NCBI GenBank assembly: GCA_041394325.1 | Contig: JAWKIJ010000001.1 | Location: 1,736,001-1,800,000, forward strand | Source of the DNA: JAWKIJ01 sp041394325 | GTDB lineage: Bacteria; Actinomycetota; Acidimicrobiia; Acidimicrobiales; Microtrichaceae | Length of the DNA stretch: 64,000 nucleotides | Direction: 5' to 3' | Part shown: positions 16,373 through 24,628 of the stretch, one piece after another | How the letters are laid out: each line of letters begins with the position of its first letter | Numbering within the stretch: the first letter of the stretch is position 1 | Program-made: the position numbers and the translations under genes | Notes under the pieces: model-generated | What the model was told of the DNA's origin: nothing | The model's database searches: none | What the model saw: only the letters and a program-made list of their open reading frames with translations

Positions 16373-18280
16373 ATGGCACCGCATCCCACCTCACGCCCCC
16401 GTTCGGGGTGTGCCCGCCGCGACGGTGGTGGTGGGGCCCGCGGCTCCTCGGTCGTCGCGGTCGCGCTCATGGTCGTGGCGTCGCTCCTCGGCGGATGCTC
16501 GGGTAACGACGCCGGTGAGCGCGCGGGCGCGGCGCGCGACCGCTCACCGGACGTCGTGGTGCCGCGCATAGCGTTGCCCCGCTACACCGACGACGGACCG
16601 GTCAGGCTCACGATGAGTGCGACGCGGCCCCTGTTCCTCTACAACGTGTACGTCGGCGACGGACCGAAGGTGGTCGACGAGGTCGTCGCCCGGTGGCCGA
16701 AGGACCTCCAGGGCTATCTCGGGTTCCAGATCGTTTTTCCGGCGCACGACAAGACCCCCGAAACCGAGCGAGCGGCGGTGCTCGACAGCTTCCTGGCGCG
16801 AACCGACGCGGCGCGGATCCCGGCCATCGTGCAGACTGCCGTGTTCACCGGGGTCACCGGGCCGACCGCCGCCGAGCTCGACCGGTCGTTCACCGCACAC
16901 CCGTCGCTCGTGGGTGTGGGGATCGCCGAGTTCAGCGTCGACGTCCAGACGGTCGTCTCCGGGCTGTCCGATGCGCAGAAGGACCTGATCGTCGACAACA
17001 TCGGCACCGCGGTCCGCAACCACGGGCTGTTCCTCTGGGCCGACATGGGATACCTCGGTCCCCAGGTGTTCGTGAACGCCGGCGCCGACGAGCGCATCCA
17101 CACGTTGATGAGCGAGCACCCCGAGAACATCGTGGTGCAGGTGAAGCAGAACGGTGCCGGGAGTCGGTTCACGTCGATGTCCGCCGCGTTCGGCTTCTAC
17201 GTCGCCGGGGTGGCGGCAAACTGGGGTATCAACAGCGAGGACTGGATCTGGTACGAGGCCAGTCTCGAGCGCCTCTACGGCCCACAGGTTCCCGGCGGGA
17301 TGACCGCGGCGGGGATGGTGCGCAGCCCCTACGTCAACCGGGCGCGCCGCACCTACCCGGAGGCTCTGTTCGGCACCGAGATGCTCGTCGCGGCGTCGGC
17401 CGGTGCCACGGTCTTCTCGATCGAGACACCCGAGCGCGGCACGGTCGACCCGAAGATCGAGGGGGAATCGCCCGCCGGCCCCAACGTCGTATTCCCGGTG
17501 CTACGCCGTCTGATAGCGGAGCGCCTGATCCCCGACCGCGCGACGGTGCTCGGTCGGACCCATGTGGCATACCAACCGAGGAGTGGAGCACCGGGTGCGC
17601 TGACATCGGACCTGGCGTTCTCGGGCCTGTACGGTCCCGAGGGCTGTACCGACGCCGACCGCCTGAGTTGTGCCCAGCGACAGTGGCTGCCTTCGACCGG
17701 TCGTTACGGGCTGATCCCCGTGCTCCCCGCCCTCACCGCACCCGACGTCGCGAAGCGGTTCGACGCGGTGGTCGAACCGATCGAGGGGTCCGACGGGCAA
17801 CGTCGGGCCATCGTCGACCCCCTCGTTCCCGCTCCCGCGGCCCACGGCACCAGCTGGATCGCCCCCGCCGGGCCGACCGGCACCTGGTTCGTGGCCAACC
17901 CCAACGAGAACCGGGACGTCACCTCCGACGCCACGATCCCCTTGGGCCGCGGGGTCGAACTGCACGGCGTGTTCGGGCCACACACGTTCGCGATGGTCGA
18001 CGCCCGCACGGGCGTGTCGGTCCTCGTCGACAACTTCCGCACCGACTCGGATCGCCTCTGGGACGACGCGCCGACCGAGGACCAACTCGCACGCATCGGT
18101 CTCGACGACGTGGGTGCCGCGCCGCCGGCCGAGACCGTCCTGGTGTTCTCCCTGCCCGATGGTGTCCGCCGCACCCTTCGTCACGAGGGCGGCGAGGTGC
18201 GCGAGGCCTGGGACTCCACCGCCCACCGCCTCACCGTCACCGTTCGGCACCGCGGCCCGGTCACACTCGAGCTCGGCTGA
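16373..18280 (+). CDS. Exported lipoprotein resembling glycoside hydrolase family 98
   Basis: The 635-residue protein has a signal peptide with a lipobox ending at Cys42 (SLLGGC). A TIM-barrel-like region follows, with the segments RPLFLYNVYVGDG, YLGFQIVFPAHDKTPE and LVGVGIAEFSVD. A C-terminal beta-sandwich carries NENRDVTSDATIPLG, HTFAMVDA and LVDNFRTDSDRLWDD, which resembles the GH98 C-terminal domain (NNYR...LW). GH98 enzymes are endo-beta-galactosidases. The substrate here is unknown and a catalytic Glu cannot be assigned with certainty. GGAGG precedes the ATG, and TAGGGT at 16357-16362 is a possible -10. Confidence 0.6.
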   Translation: MAPHPTSRPRSGCARRDGGGGARGSSVVAVALMVVASLLGGCSGNDAGERAGAARDRSPDVVVPRIALPRYTDDGPVRLTMSATRPLFLYNVYVGDGPKVVDEVVARWPKDLQGYLGFQIVFPAHDKTPETERAAVLDSFLARTDAARIPAIVQTAVFTGVTGPTAAELDRSFTAHPSLVGVGIAEFSVDVQTVVSGLSDAQKDLIVDNIGTAVRNHGLFLWADMGYLGPQVFVNAGADERIHTLMSEHPENIVVQVKQNGAGSRFTSMSAAFGFYVAGVAANWGINSEDWIWYEASLERLYGPQVPGGMTAAGMVRSPYVNRARRTYPEALFGTEMLVAASAGATVFSIETPERGTVDPKIEGESPAGPNVVFPVLRRLIAERLIPDRATVLGRTHVAYQPRSGAPGALTSDLAFSGLYGPEGCTDADRLSCAQRQWLPSTGRYGLIPVLPALTAPDVAKRFDAVVEPIEGSDGQRRAIVDPLVPAPAAHGTSWIAPAGPTGTWFVANPNENRDVTSDATIPLGRGVELHGVFGPHTFAMVDARTGVSVLVDNFRTDSDRLWDDAPTEDQLARIGLDDVGAAPPAETVLVFSLPDGVRRTLRHEGGEVREAWDSTAHRLTVTVRHRGPVTLELG

Positions 18281-18336
18281 TCGCAGGGGTCTCGGACCCA
18301 CCGTCGGCGCTCTCCGATGGCTCGGTGGTTCGTGGC

Positions 18337-18837
18337 TCACTCGTGGTGCTCGAACGCTCCGATCGTCGGAGGTGACGCCTCGTAGTAGCCGTCGGTGAAG
18401 CGCTCCCCGTCCCATTCGAGGCGCCACACCGACCCCTTCGCGCAACCGGAGCCACCGTGACTGGTCATCCCGCGTCCACGCGCCCGGTGGATGACCTCCG
18501 GGATGAGGTCGCCGTGAGAGCACGCGACCGCGTCCCCGTCGAGGTCGGCCAAGGTCTCGAGACGTCGCCATGCGGCGCCGAGGTCCGCCCCTTCACCGAT
18601 CTCGCAGAGGATCGTGACGTCGGTATCGAGCAGTCGGGCGAGGGGTGCGACCGTCTGGGTGCAGCGAAGAGCCGGGCTCGACACGATGCGTACAGGTGGT
18701 GCGGTCCTGCCGATCAGGTGGTCCGCGAGCCGTTGGGCCTGGTGACGGCCCTTGTCGTCGAGGGGGCGTTCGTCGTCGTGGCGGGTGTCGGCGTAGCGAT
18801 GCCCCGCGGACGCGTGCCGGACCAGGTAGAGCGCCAC
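18337..18837 (-). CDS. SixA-like histidine phosphatase
   Basis: The 166-residue protein belongs to the histidine phosphatase superfamily. It has the RHG-type motif YLVRHASAGHRYAD at the start, a second Arg in VSSPALRCTQT and a second His in VACSHGDLIPEV. Small size and the RHA variant point to the SixA phosphohistidine phosphatase branch rather than metabolic mutases. The GTG at 18837 is preceded by TAGAGT six bases away. The stop is followed at about 55 bases by the end of the convergent GH98-like gene. Confidence 0.85.
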   Translation of the reverse strand: MALYLVRHASAGHRYADTRHDDERPLDDKGRHQAQRLADHLIGRTAPPVRIVSSPALRCTQTVAPLARLLDTDVTILCEIGEGADLGAAWRRLETLADLDGDAVACSHGDLIPEVIHRARGRGMTSHGGSGCAKGSVWRLEWDGERFTDGYYEASPPTIGAFEHHE

Positions 18838-18843
18838 AGGGGA

Positions 18844-18849
18844 ACTCTA
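18844..18849 (-). promoter_or_regulatory. -10 element (TAGAGT) for the SixA-like gene
   Basis: TAGAGT on the reverse strand is six bases before the GTG at 18837. It lies over the stop codon of the upstream DUF1361 gene. Confidence 0.45.
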
Positions 18850-19590
18850 CGGGTAACGCGAATCCGCCGACGGCGGGGCCTCGACGGAGGGTTCCCCGCG
18901 GTGCGGAAGGGTGATGTGGCCGATCGCGATGGAGGTGAGATAGGTGACCACCAGGAAGGCGGTGAAGAGAGCGCTGATGGCAGCGGCCTTGGGGCTCGAC
19001 GTCAGATCGACCGACGTGCCGACGTTGTACAGAAGGTGACGGGGCCGGGTGAGGAGATCCCAGCTGTTGTGGCGTCCGAAGCGCCCCAGGTAGATGCCGA
19101 ATCCGGACAGTCCCAACACGCCGAGCGCCACGACCCATCCCCAGACGGTCGCGAACGACGCACTCACGATGAGCTGCACGACCCGCAGCGATACGAAGCC
19201 CACCAACAGTCCCGCCAGACCCGCGGAGAACAACACCAGCGCGTCGAACCACACCGGTGCCTGCCCCGTCTCCCGCAGGTGGATCACATCGGTGAGCACA
19301 TACGGGGCGTTGGGGAAGAACAACACCCACAGGACGAGCGGCACCAGCAGGGTCCGTCGCTTCCAATGACGGCGCCAACCGAACTCGGCGATCGCCGCGA
19401 AGCCGAGCGGCACCCAAGCCAGGAAGAGGTTCCAGAACAGGAACCGGTAGCCGATGCTCGAAGTGAGCTCGCGACGAACCGCCAGCATGGCGAGCGGGAA
19501 CGCGGAGGTGGCGGCCAACAGCACCAGTACCGCGACGCGCCCGTACACCTCCTCGAATCGCTCGATGGCAACGACTCTCCCTCCGTCCAT
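18847..19590 (-). CDS. DUF1361 integral membrane protein
   Basis: The 247-residue protein has about seven hydrophobic helices and the DUF1361 landmarks FLFWNLFLAWVPL, LFFPNAPYVLTDVIHL and PVWFDALVLFSAG. The family has no assigned function. The start is the ATG at 19590, with TACGGT six bases upstream. It lies directly upstream of the SixA-like gene on the same strand. Confidence 0.85.
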   Translation of the reverse strand: MDGGRVVAIERFEEVYGRVAVLVLLAATSAFPLAMLAVRRELTSSIGYRFLFWNLFLAWVPLGFAAIAEFGWRRHWKRRTLLVPLVLWVLFFPNAPYVLTDVIHLRETGQAPVWFDALVLFSAGLAGLLVGFVSLRVVQLIVSASFATVWGWVVALGVLGLSGFGIYLGRFGRHNSWDLLTRPRHLLYNVGTSVDLTSSPKAAAISALFTAFLVVTYLTSIAIGHITLPHRGEPSVEAPPSADSRYP

Positions 19591-19596
19591 TCGGCG

Positions 19597-19602
19597 ACCG
19601 TA
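19597..19602 (-). promoter_or_regulatory. -10 element (TACGGT) for the DUF1361 gene
   Basis: TACGGT on the reverse strand is six bases before the ATG at 19590. Confidence 0.5.
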
Positions 19603-19668
19603 GCGGGAGGCGGGTCCGCCGCGATCCCGGCGCCGGGGCGCGGTCGTGGCACGGAGGTCCCGGGGCGA

Positions 19669-19674
19669 TACGGT
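19669..19674 (+). promoter_or_regulatory. -10 element (TACGGT) for the AtuA C-terminal-domain gene
   Basis: TACGGT is six bases before the GTG at 19681, consistent with a leaderless transcript. Confidence 0.5.
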
Positions 19675-19680
19675 GCGGGT

Positions 19681-20103
19681 GTGACGCTGGAACCGGCATT
19701 CGGATCGAACGGCGTCGCCGCGGTGACCCGTCGAATCACGCTTCGTGATCTGTGCGGCGTCCGCTCGGGCGACAAGGGTGATCTGAGCGATCTCACCCTC
19801 TTCGCGGACGACGACGAGGCATATGCCGTCATCGTCGACCAGGTGGATGTCGAGAGGGTCACCGCCCACTTCTCCGGGCTGGTGAGCGGTGAGGTCGTCC
19901 GCTACGAGGTGCCGAACGTGCGTGCCCTCAAGTTCGTGATGTCCGGAGCGCTCGGCGGTGGCGGCCCGCGTTCGCTCCGCTCGGACAACCTGGGCAAGAC
20001 GCTCGGTGGGGCGCTGTTGCGGATGGAGATCGACGTCCCCGTCGCCGTCGCCGACGGTTCGGCGCGCCTCGGCCGTCGGGCACCACTACCCGGTTCCCGG
20101 TGA
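19681..20103 (+). CDS. AtuA C-terminal-domain protein, encoded separately
   Basis: The 140-residue protein contains LRDLCGVRSGDKGDLSDLTLFA and, later, LKFVMSGALGGGGPRSLRSDNLGKT. This is the small ferredoxin-fold domain found at the C-terminus of full-length AtuA proteins. It is about 3.4 kb from the AtuA N-terminal module at 14976 and has its own promoter, so it is a true split, not a frameshift product. It probably associates with that module to form the working protein. The leaderless GTG start is set by the -10 spacing. Confidence 0.75.
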   Translation: MTLEPAFGSNGVAAVTRRITLRDLCGVRSGDKGDLSDLTLFADDDEAYAVIVDQVDVERVTAHFSGLVSGEVVRYEVPNVRALKFVMSGALGGGGPRSLRSDNLGKTLGGALLRMEIDVPVAVADGSARLGRRAPLPGSR

Positions 20104-20125
20104 CCGCGGCCGCTCCGTGGCGCGG

Positions 20126-21266
20126 TCAGGTTCGAAGCGATCGCAATTCGTCGAGCACCCCGGTGAGCGCTCCCAACATCGTGGTGACGTCGTCGGGTGT
20201 GGTGGACCAGCCCATCGAGATCCGCAGCGAGCGATGGGCGTCGACGCCCATCGCCGCCAGCACGGGTGAGGGTTCGAGGGCCTCCGACGAGCAGGAGTTG
20301 CCGGAGTGCACGGCCACACCCGCACGGTCGAGGCCGATGAGCACCGGTTGAGGTTCGAGTCCCTCGATGGCCAGGCACACCAGATGTGGTGCGCGATCGG
20401 AGGGATCGCCCAGCACGGATATCCCCGGCGTATCGACGGCCCAGTCGATCACCGGTCGGGTGAGGTTCCGTTCACGTTCGCCGTCGGTGGACAGGGCCGC
20501 CACCGCCTCGTCCAACGCGGCCGCGAACCCGGCGATCGTAACGACGGACTCCATCCCCGCACGCCGGGCACGCTCCTGGTCGCCACCGACGATCAACGGC
20601 GTCGGCCGTACCCCCCGGCGGATGACCAACGCCCCCGAACCGGACGGTCCTCCGAACTTGTGCCCCGATATCGACACGTAGTCCGCGCCGAGGGCGCCCA
20701 GGTCGGTCGGGAGGTGGCCCACGGCCTGTGCCGCGTCGACGTGCACCGGAAGCCTCCGTTCGCGGCAGCGTTCGACCACCTCGGCCACCGGCTGGATCGT
20801 CCCGACTTCGTGGTTGGCCCACTGGAGGTGAACGATGGACGTGTCGGCGCGGGCCGCGTCGAGGAGATCGGCAGGGTCGACCCGGCCGACGCCGTCCACT
20901 CCGACGATCGTGTGTGGCCGCCGAGCCGCCCACGATCGGACAGCGGAGTGCTCGACGGCCGCGAGGACGTGGTGGCCGATCGAGGCGTGGCCGACGGTCG
21001 CGATCGCCTCCGACGCACCTGAGCAGAACATCACCTCTCGGGGCCGCACTCCCAGCGCGGCGGCGACGCGGTCGTCGCGAGTCCTCCACGATCGCCCGGG
21101 CCGCCAAGCCCTCCGCATGGGATCGGCTCGGGTCGCCGAGGAGTGCTGCACCCGACGCCTCGAGGAGCGTCATCATCGAGCTCAGTGCGGTCGGGCGCAG
21201 TGGTGACGTGGATGCGTGGTCGAGGTAGGTGCGTCGCGTCCCGGTGTCGGTCGGTCGGGTGCTCAT
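20126..21266 (-). pseudogene. Cysteine desulfurase (NifS/IscS-like), interrupted by one apparent frameshift
   Basis: The N-terminus (TYLDHASTSPLRPTA) and the rest (LGVRPREVMFCSGASEA onward) are in different frames that join near 21080, by loss of two bases or gain of one. The body is complete. It has the PLP lysine in SISGHKFGGPSGSG, the pocket motif VHVDAAQAVGHLP and a catalytic-loop Cys in HSGNSCSSEALEPS. It should take sulfur from cysteine for iron-sulfur cluster or thio-cofactor assembly. Its ATG overlaps the stop of the SufR-like regulator (ATGA), so the two form an operon. The break is probably a sequence error. Confidence 0.8.
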
Positions 21267-22084
21267 CGACGGCGTGTGCCGGTCTCGGTGGGTACTCCGT
21301 CCACCGAGGCGATGCAGCGGTCGTCGCCGCGTGCGAGCGAGGAGGCCAACTGGACGGGCGTCTCGCGCCACAACGCTCCCAGCATGCCCGCCACCATGCC
21401 GCGGTCGACCGCGCAGATCACGGGATGCTCGATCACCGCCTCGCCATAGGGGCAGTGTTCGCTGACGATGCGGTACTCGTCACCGCACGTCTGGGCGCGG
21501 GAGGCGAAGCCGTGCGCGGACAGCGCGTCGGCGATTGCGTGCAGGGCCGTGCGCATCGAGCGCTGTCCACCCCCGGTCCCTCGGGGACCGTCGCGTTGCT
21601 GTCCGAGCGAGCCGGCGAGGTCGCGGCCGTACTCCACTCCCACCTCCTCCGCGAGTGCGGTGGCCCGCTCCTCCCCCAGTTCCGACAGGGCCCGGCCCAA
21701 CAGGGTGACGATGATGTCGTCGTGGCGCACCGGTACCTCTAAGGGCCGTTGATCGGTCGCGACCCGGTTGTGCTTGCTCGGACGTCCGGCGCCGCGGGAC
21801 CGCACGGTCGACACCGTCATGTGTCCGGCGGCCGTCAACTTGTCGAGGTGATGGCGGGCGACGTTCGCGTGCAGGTCGAAGCGGACAGCGACCTCCGCAG
21901 CGGTGACACCGTCGTCGTGCTCGCGGGTGAACAGGTATATGTCGCGTCGGGTGGGGTCTCCGAACGCCGAGGTGATCGCTCCGACCGCAGACGCGAACTC
22001 GGTGGCGCTGAACGCGGGTGTCGCAGCGTCGCCGACGGTGGCCGTGGTGCTGGGGGAGGGGTCCGCCGAGGTCCTCGCTGACAT
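21263..22084 (-). CDS. SufR-like helix-turn-helix regulator with C-terminal cysteines
   Basis: The 273-residue protein has a winged helix at about 40-110 (FGDPTRRDIYLFTRE, FDLHANVARHHLDKLTAAG). The C-terminal domain carries Cys residues in QTCGDEY, HCPYGEAVIEHP and VICAVDRG. This matches SufR-type repressors, which hold a 4Fe-4S cluster and control iron-sulfur assembly genes. Direct coupling to a cysteine desulfurase supports that role. TAGCCT lies six bases before the ATG. The operator was not identified. It may regulate both its own operon and the divergent mrp gene. Confidence 0.75.
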   Translation of the reverse strand: MSARTSADPSPSTTATVGDAATPAFSATEFASAVGAITSAFGDPTRRDIYLFTREHDDGVTAAEVAVRFDLHANVARHHLDKLTAAGHMTVSTVRSRGAGRPSKHNRVATDQRPLEVPVRHDDIIVTLLGRALSELGEERATALAEEVGVEYGRDLAGSLGQQRDGPRGTGGGQRSMRTALHAIADALSAHGFASRAQTCGDEYRIVSEHCPYGEAVIEHPVICAVDRGMVAGMLGALWRETPVQLASSLARGDDRCIASVDGVPTETGTRRR

Positions 22085-22090
22085 GGGCCA

Positions 22091-22096
22091 AGGCTA
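22091..22096 (-). promoter_or_regulatory. -10 element (TAGCCT) for the SufR-like operon
   Basis: TAGCCT on the reverse strand is six bases before the ATG at 22084. Confidence 0.5.
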
Positions 22097-22160
22097 CCGG
22101 CGACTGCCGCGTCGGCCCGATCGCGGAGGGGTCCTTTGGGGGCGCCGGCCGGCCCGTGCC

Positions 22161-22166
22161 CATAAT
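22161..22166 (+). promoter_or_regulatory. -10 element (CATAAT) for mrp
   Basis: CATAAT lies seven bases before the ATG at 22174. This spacing favours 22174 over an in-frame ATG at 22165, which overlaps the hexamer. Confidence 0.45.
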
Positions 22167-22173
22167 GGCGGGT

Positions 22174-23328
22174 ATGGCCAATCCACCCGCCCCCCTGTCG
22201 GCCGACACCGTCCTCGCCGCTCTGCGCGAGGTCGAGGAACCCGAGTTGCGACGCTCCGTCGTCGGGTTGGGAATGGTGCGCGACCTGGTCGTCGAGGGAT
22301 CCACGGTCGGGCTCACCGTCGTGTTGACCGTACCGGGCTATCCCATGAGGGCCGAACTGCAGCAACGCGTCGGGGCGGCACTCGGCGCCTTGGGCGTGAC
22401 CGACGTGGACCTGACCTGGGACGTGATGACCGACGCCGAACGGGCAGCGCTCCGCCACCAGCTCAACGGTGATCCCGCTGCCACGGCCGGGTCGCAACCG
22501 GTGCAGGGCCACTCGGAGGGTCGGAGCATTCGGTTCGCGGATCCGGGCTCCAGGACGCGGGTGCTGTTGATCGCGTCGGGAAAGGGCGGAGTCGGCAAGA
22601 GCTCGGTCACCACCAACCTCTCGGTCGCCCTTGCGGCGCGGGGCAAGCGCGTCGGCGTGCTGGACGCGGACGTGTGGGGCTTCTCGATCCCCAAGATGCT
22701 CGGTGTCGACCGCGAGCCCACCCTGATCGACCAGATGATCGTCCCGCCCGTCGCGCACGGGGTCGGCTGCATCTCCATGGGCTTCTTCGCCGAGGACGAC
22801 CAGGCGATCATCTGGCGTGGCCCGATGTTGCAGAAGGCGCTCGAGCAGTTCCTCACCGACGTGTTCTGGGACGAGCCCGACTATCTGCTGATCGACCTGC
22901 CCCCGGGCACCGGCGACATCTCCATCTCCATGGCGCGGTTTTTGCCCCATGCCGAGATGTATGTCGTGACAACGCCCCAGCCGGCGGCTCAGCGTGTCGC
23001 GCAGCGGAGCGGGATCATGGCCCAGAAGGTCAACCTGAAGACCCGCGGCGTGATCGAGAACATGGCGTGGTTCACCGGTGACGACGGCACGCGTTACGAG
23101 CTGTTCGGCTCCGGCGGTGGCCGGGCGCTGGCCGAGCGGCTCGAGGTGCCCCTGTTGGCGAGCATCCCAATCGTCCCGCTGCTCCGGGAAGGCTCCGACG
23201 AGGGCCGGCCCATCGCTGCGGTCGCCCCCGAGTCGGAGGCGGGTCGGGCATTCGCCGAGCTGGCCGAGCGGATCGACGTCGAGCTCGCTCCCACCCGACG
23301 TTTCAACGCCGAACTTCGCATCACCTGA
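22174..23328 (+). CDS. mrp: Mrp/ApbC-type iron-sulfur carrier P-loop ATPase
   Basis: The 384-residue protein has an N-terminal DUF59-type domain (about 5-90) and a deviant Walker A (SGKGGVGKSS) with the downstream ADVWGFSIPKMLG and IDLPPGTGDISI motifs. These ATPases carry and deliver iron-sulfur clusters. The CxxC found in many Mrp/ApbC proteins is missing from the ENMAWFTGDDGTRYELFGSGGG region, and I recall the same of the mycobacterial Mrp. The position opposite a SufR-like regulator and a cysteine desulfurase fits iron-sulfur assembly. Confidence 0.88.
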   Translation: MANPPAPLSADTVLAALREVEEPELRRSVVGLGMVRDLVVEGSTVGLTVVLTVPGYPMRAELQQRVGAALGALGVTDVDLTWDVMTDAERAALRHQLNGDPAATAGSQPVQGHSEGRSIRFADPGSRTRVLLIASGKGGVGKSSVTTNLSVALAARGKRVGVLDADVWGFSIPKMLGVDREPTLIDQMIVPPVAHGVGCISMGFFAEDDQAIIWRGPMLQKALEQFLTDVFWDEPDYLLIDLPPGTGDISISMARFLPHAEMYVVTTPQPAAQRVAQRSGIMAQKVNLKTRGVIENMAWFTGDDGTRYELFGSGGGRALAERLEVPLLASIPIVPLLREGSDEGRPIAAVAPESEAGRAFAELAERIDVELAPTRRFNAELRIT

Positions 23329-23435
23329 GCCGTACCGGGCGAGGGGCCCCGCCTCGGACGCGTACGATGAGCGGCCGACGCCGACCGTCCGACGCGAAGC
23401 CGCCGTGCCGGTCCAGGACCCCCGGAGACAGCAGC

Positions 23436-23669
23436 GTGGACGTTCGAATCGGAATCACCCAGGCGGTACGCGAGCTCGAGGTCGAGCTCGGTGACGACGC
23501 GGTGGAGGCGGACGTCCGGTCGGCCGTCGACGCGGCGCTCAACGGCGACGACAAGGTCCTGTGGTTGACCGACCGCCGGGGTCGAAGCTTCGGAGTGGCC
23601 GCCGAACGCATCGCCTACGTCGAGATCGGCACGGGCGACGACCAACGCAGCATCGGCTTCTCCATCTAG
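23436..23669 (+). CDS. DUF3107 family small protein
   Basis: The 77-residue acidic protein starts VDVRIGITQAVRELEVEL and ends with IAYVEIGTGDDQRSIGF, the hallmark pattern of actinobacterial DUF3107. The function is unknown. I chose the GTG at 23436, where the conserved N-terminus begins. The GGAG about ten bases upstream is the likely ribosome binding site. It lies 14 bases before the BagA-like gene and is probably cotranscribed with it. Confidence 0.85.
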   Translation: MDVRIGITQAVRELEVELGDDAVEADVRSAVDAALNGDDKVLWLTDRRGRSFGVAAERIAYVEIGTGDDQRSIGFSI

Positions 23670-23683
23670 CGGGTCGTCCCGAG

Positions 23684-24628
23684 GTGTCCACCGCCCTGCT
23701 CGATCGGCGGCTGCTCTTCGTCACCGGCAAGGGTGGTGTCGGCAAGTCCACCGTCGCGTCGTCGTTGGCGATCCTCGCTGCGTCGCGCGGAAAGCGCACA
23801 CTCGTCTGTGAGGTCGACGCGAAGGGGAACCTTGCGGATTTCTACGGCACCAATCGCCTCCGCTTCGACCCCACCCAGGTGCAGGAGCGACTCTTCGCGA
23901 TGTCGATGGACACCGAGGCGTCGCTCCGTGAATACCTCAAGTTGCAGCTCCACGTCCCACTCGTGGGCCGGATCGGGCCGTTGGCCAAGGCGTTCGACTT
24001 CGTCGCCACCGCGGCACCGGGGGTCAAGGAGATCCTCACGGTCGGCAAGCTCGCGTACGAGGTTCGCGAGCGCCACTACGACCTGGTCGTGGTCGACGCG
24101 TCCGCGAGCGGCCACGTCGTCGGCCAGCTGGCCGCGTCCGACGCGATCCGGGAACTGGTGAGCGTCGGTGTGGTGCGGGCACAGACGGAGTGGATGACCG
24201 AACTTCTCACCGATGCCGCCACGACCGGTGTCGTCATCGTCGCCACACCCGAGGAGATGCCCGTCAACGAGACGCTGGAGCTCATCGATCGCGTCGACAC
24301 CGAGACGGGTATCGACATCGCGGCGGTGATCGCCAACCGGGTGTTGCCCGAACTGTTCAACCGTGACGAGGAGGCCGACTTCGAGCGCCTCGACACCCCC
24401 GAGGGCCGTGCCGCGCTGGTCGGCGCCACCAACGATGGTGCGGTGCACGTCATCGACGGGGCCCGCCTCGCCGTCGACCTCCGGCGAAGCCGTGCCGAGC
24501 ATCTCGACCGTCTTGCGGCAGGACTCCCCAACGGGATGCCGCTGATCCTCGTTCCGTACCTGTTCACCCGCTCCCACGGGATCCGCACGACACGGCAGGT
24601 GGCCCAGCGCCTCGGGGAGGAGCTCTGA
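23684..24628 (+). CDS. ArsA/Get3-like ATPase, first of a pair (BagA-like)
   Basis: The 314-residue protein has an N-terminal deviant Walker A (TGKGGVGKSTVASS) and a later VVVDASASGHVVGQL switch region. It is the shorter partner of a tandem ATPase pair also found in mycobacteria (Rv3679/Rv3680, BagA/BagB). There the pair is thought to work as a complex rather than in arsenite export, and no arsenic genes are present here. The stop overlaps the start of the second ATPase (TGATG), consistent with equal expression of two subunits. Confidence 0.82.
   Translation: MSTALLDRRLLFVTGKGGVGKSTVASSLAILAASRGKRTLVCEVDAKGNLADFYGTNRLRFDPTQVQERLFAMSMDTEASLREYLKLQLHVPLVGRIGPLAKAFDFVATAAPGVKEILTVGKLAYEVRERHYDLVVVDASASGHVVGQLAASDAIRELVSVGVVRAQTEWMTELLTDAATTGVVIVATPEEMPVNETLELIDRVDTETGIDIAAVIANRVLPELFNRDEEADFERLDTPEGRAALVGATNDGAVHVIDGARLAVDLRRSRAEHLDRLAAGLPNGMPLILVPYLFTRSHGIRTTRQVAQRLGEEL

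Noticed and set aside
16693..18375. 560-codon forward frame inside the GH98-like gene
   Set aside because: It overlaps a gene with a lipobox and domain pattern and is itself arginine-rich without motifs.
14976..20103. AtuA split by a frameshift
   Set aside because: The two parts are 3.4 kb apart with other complete genes and their own start signals, so a frameshift cannot explain the split.
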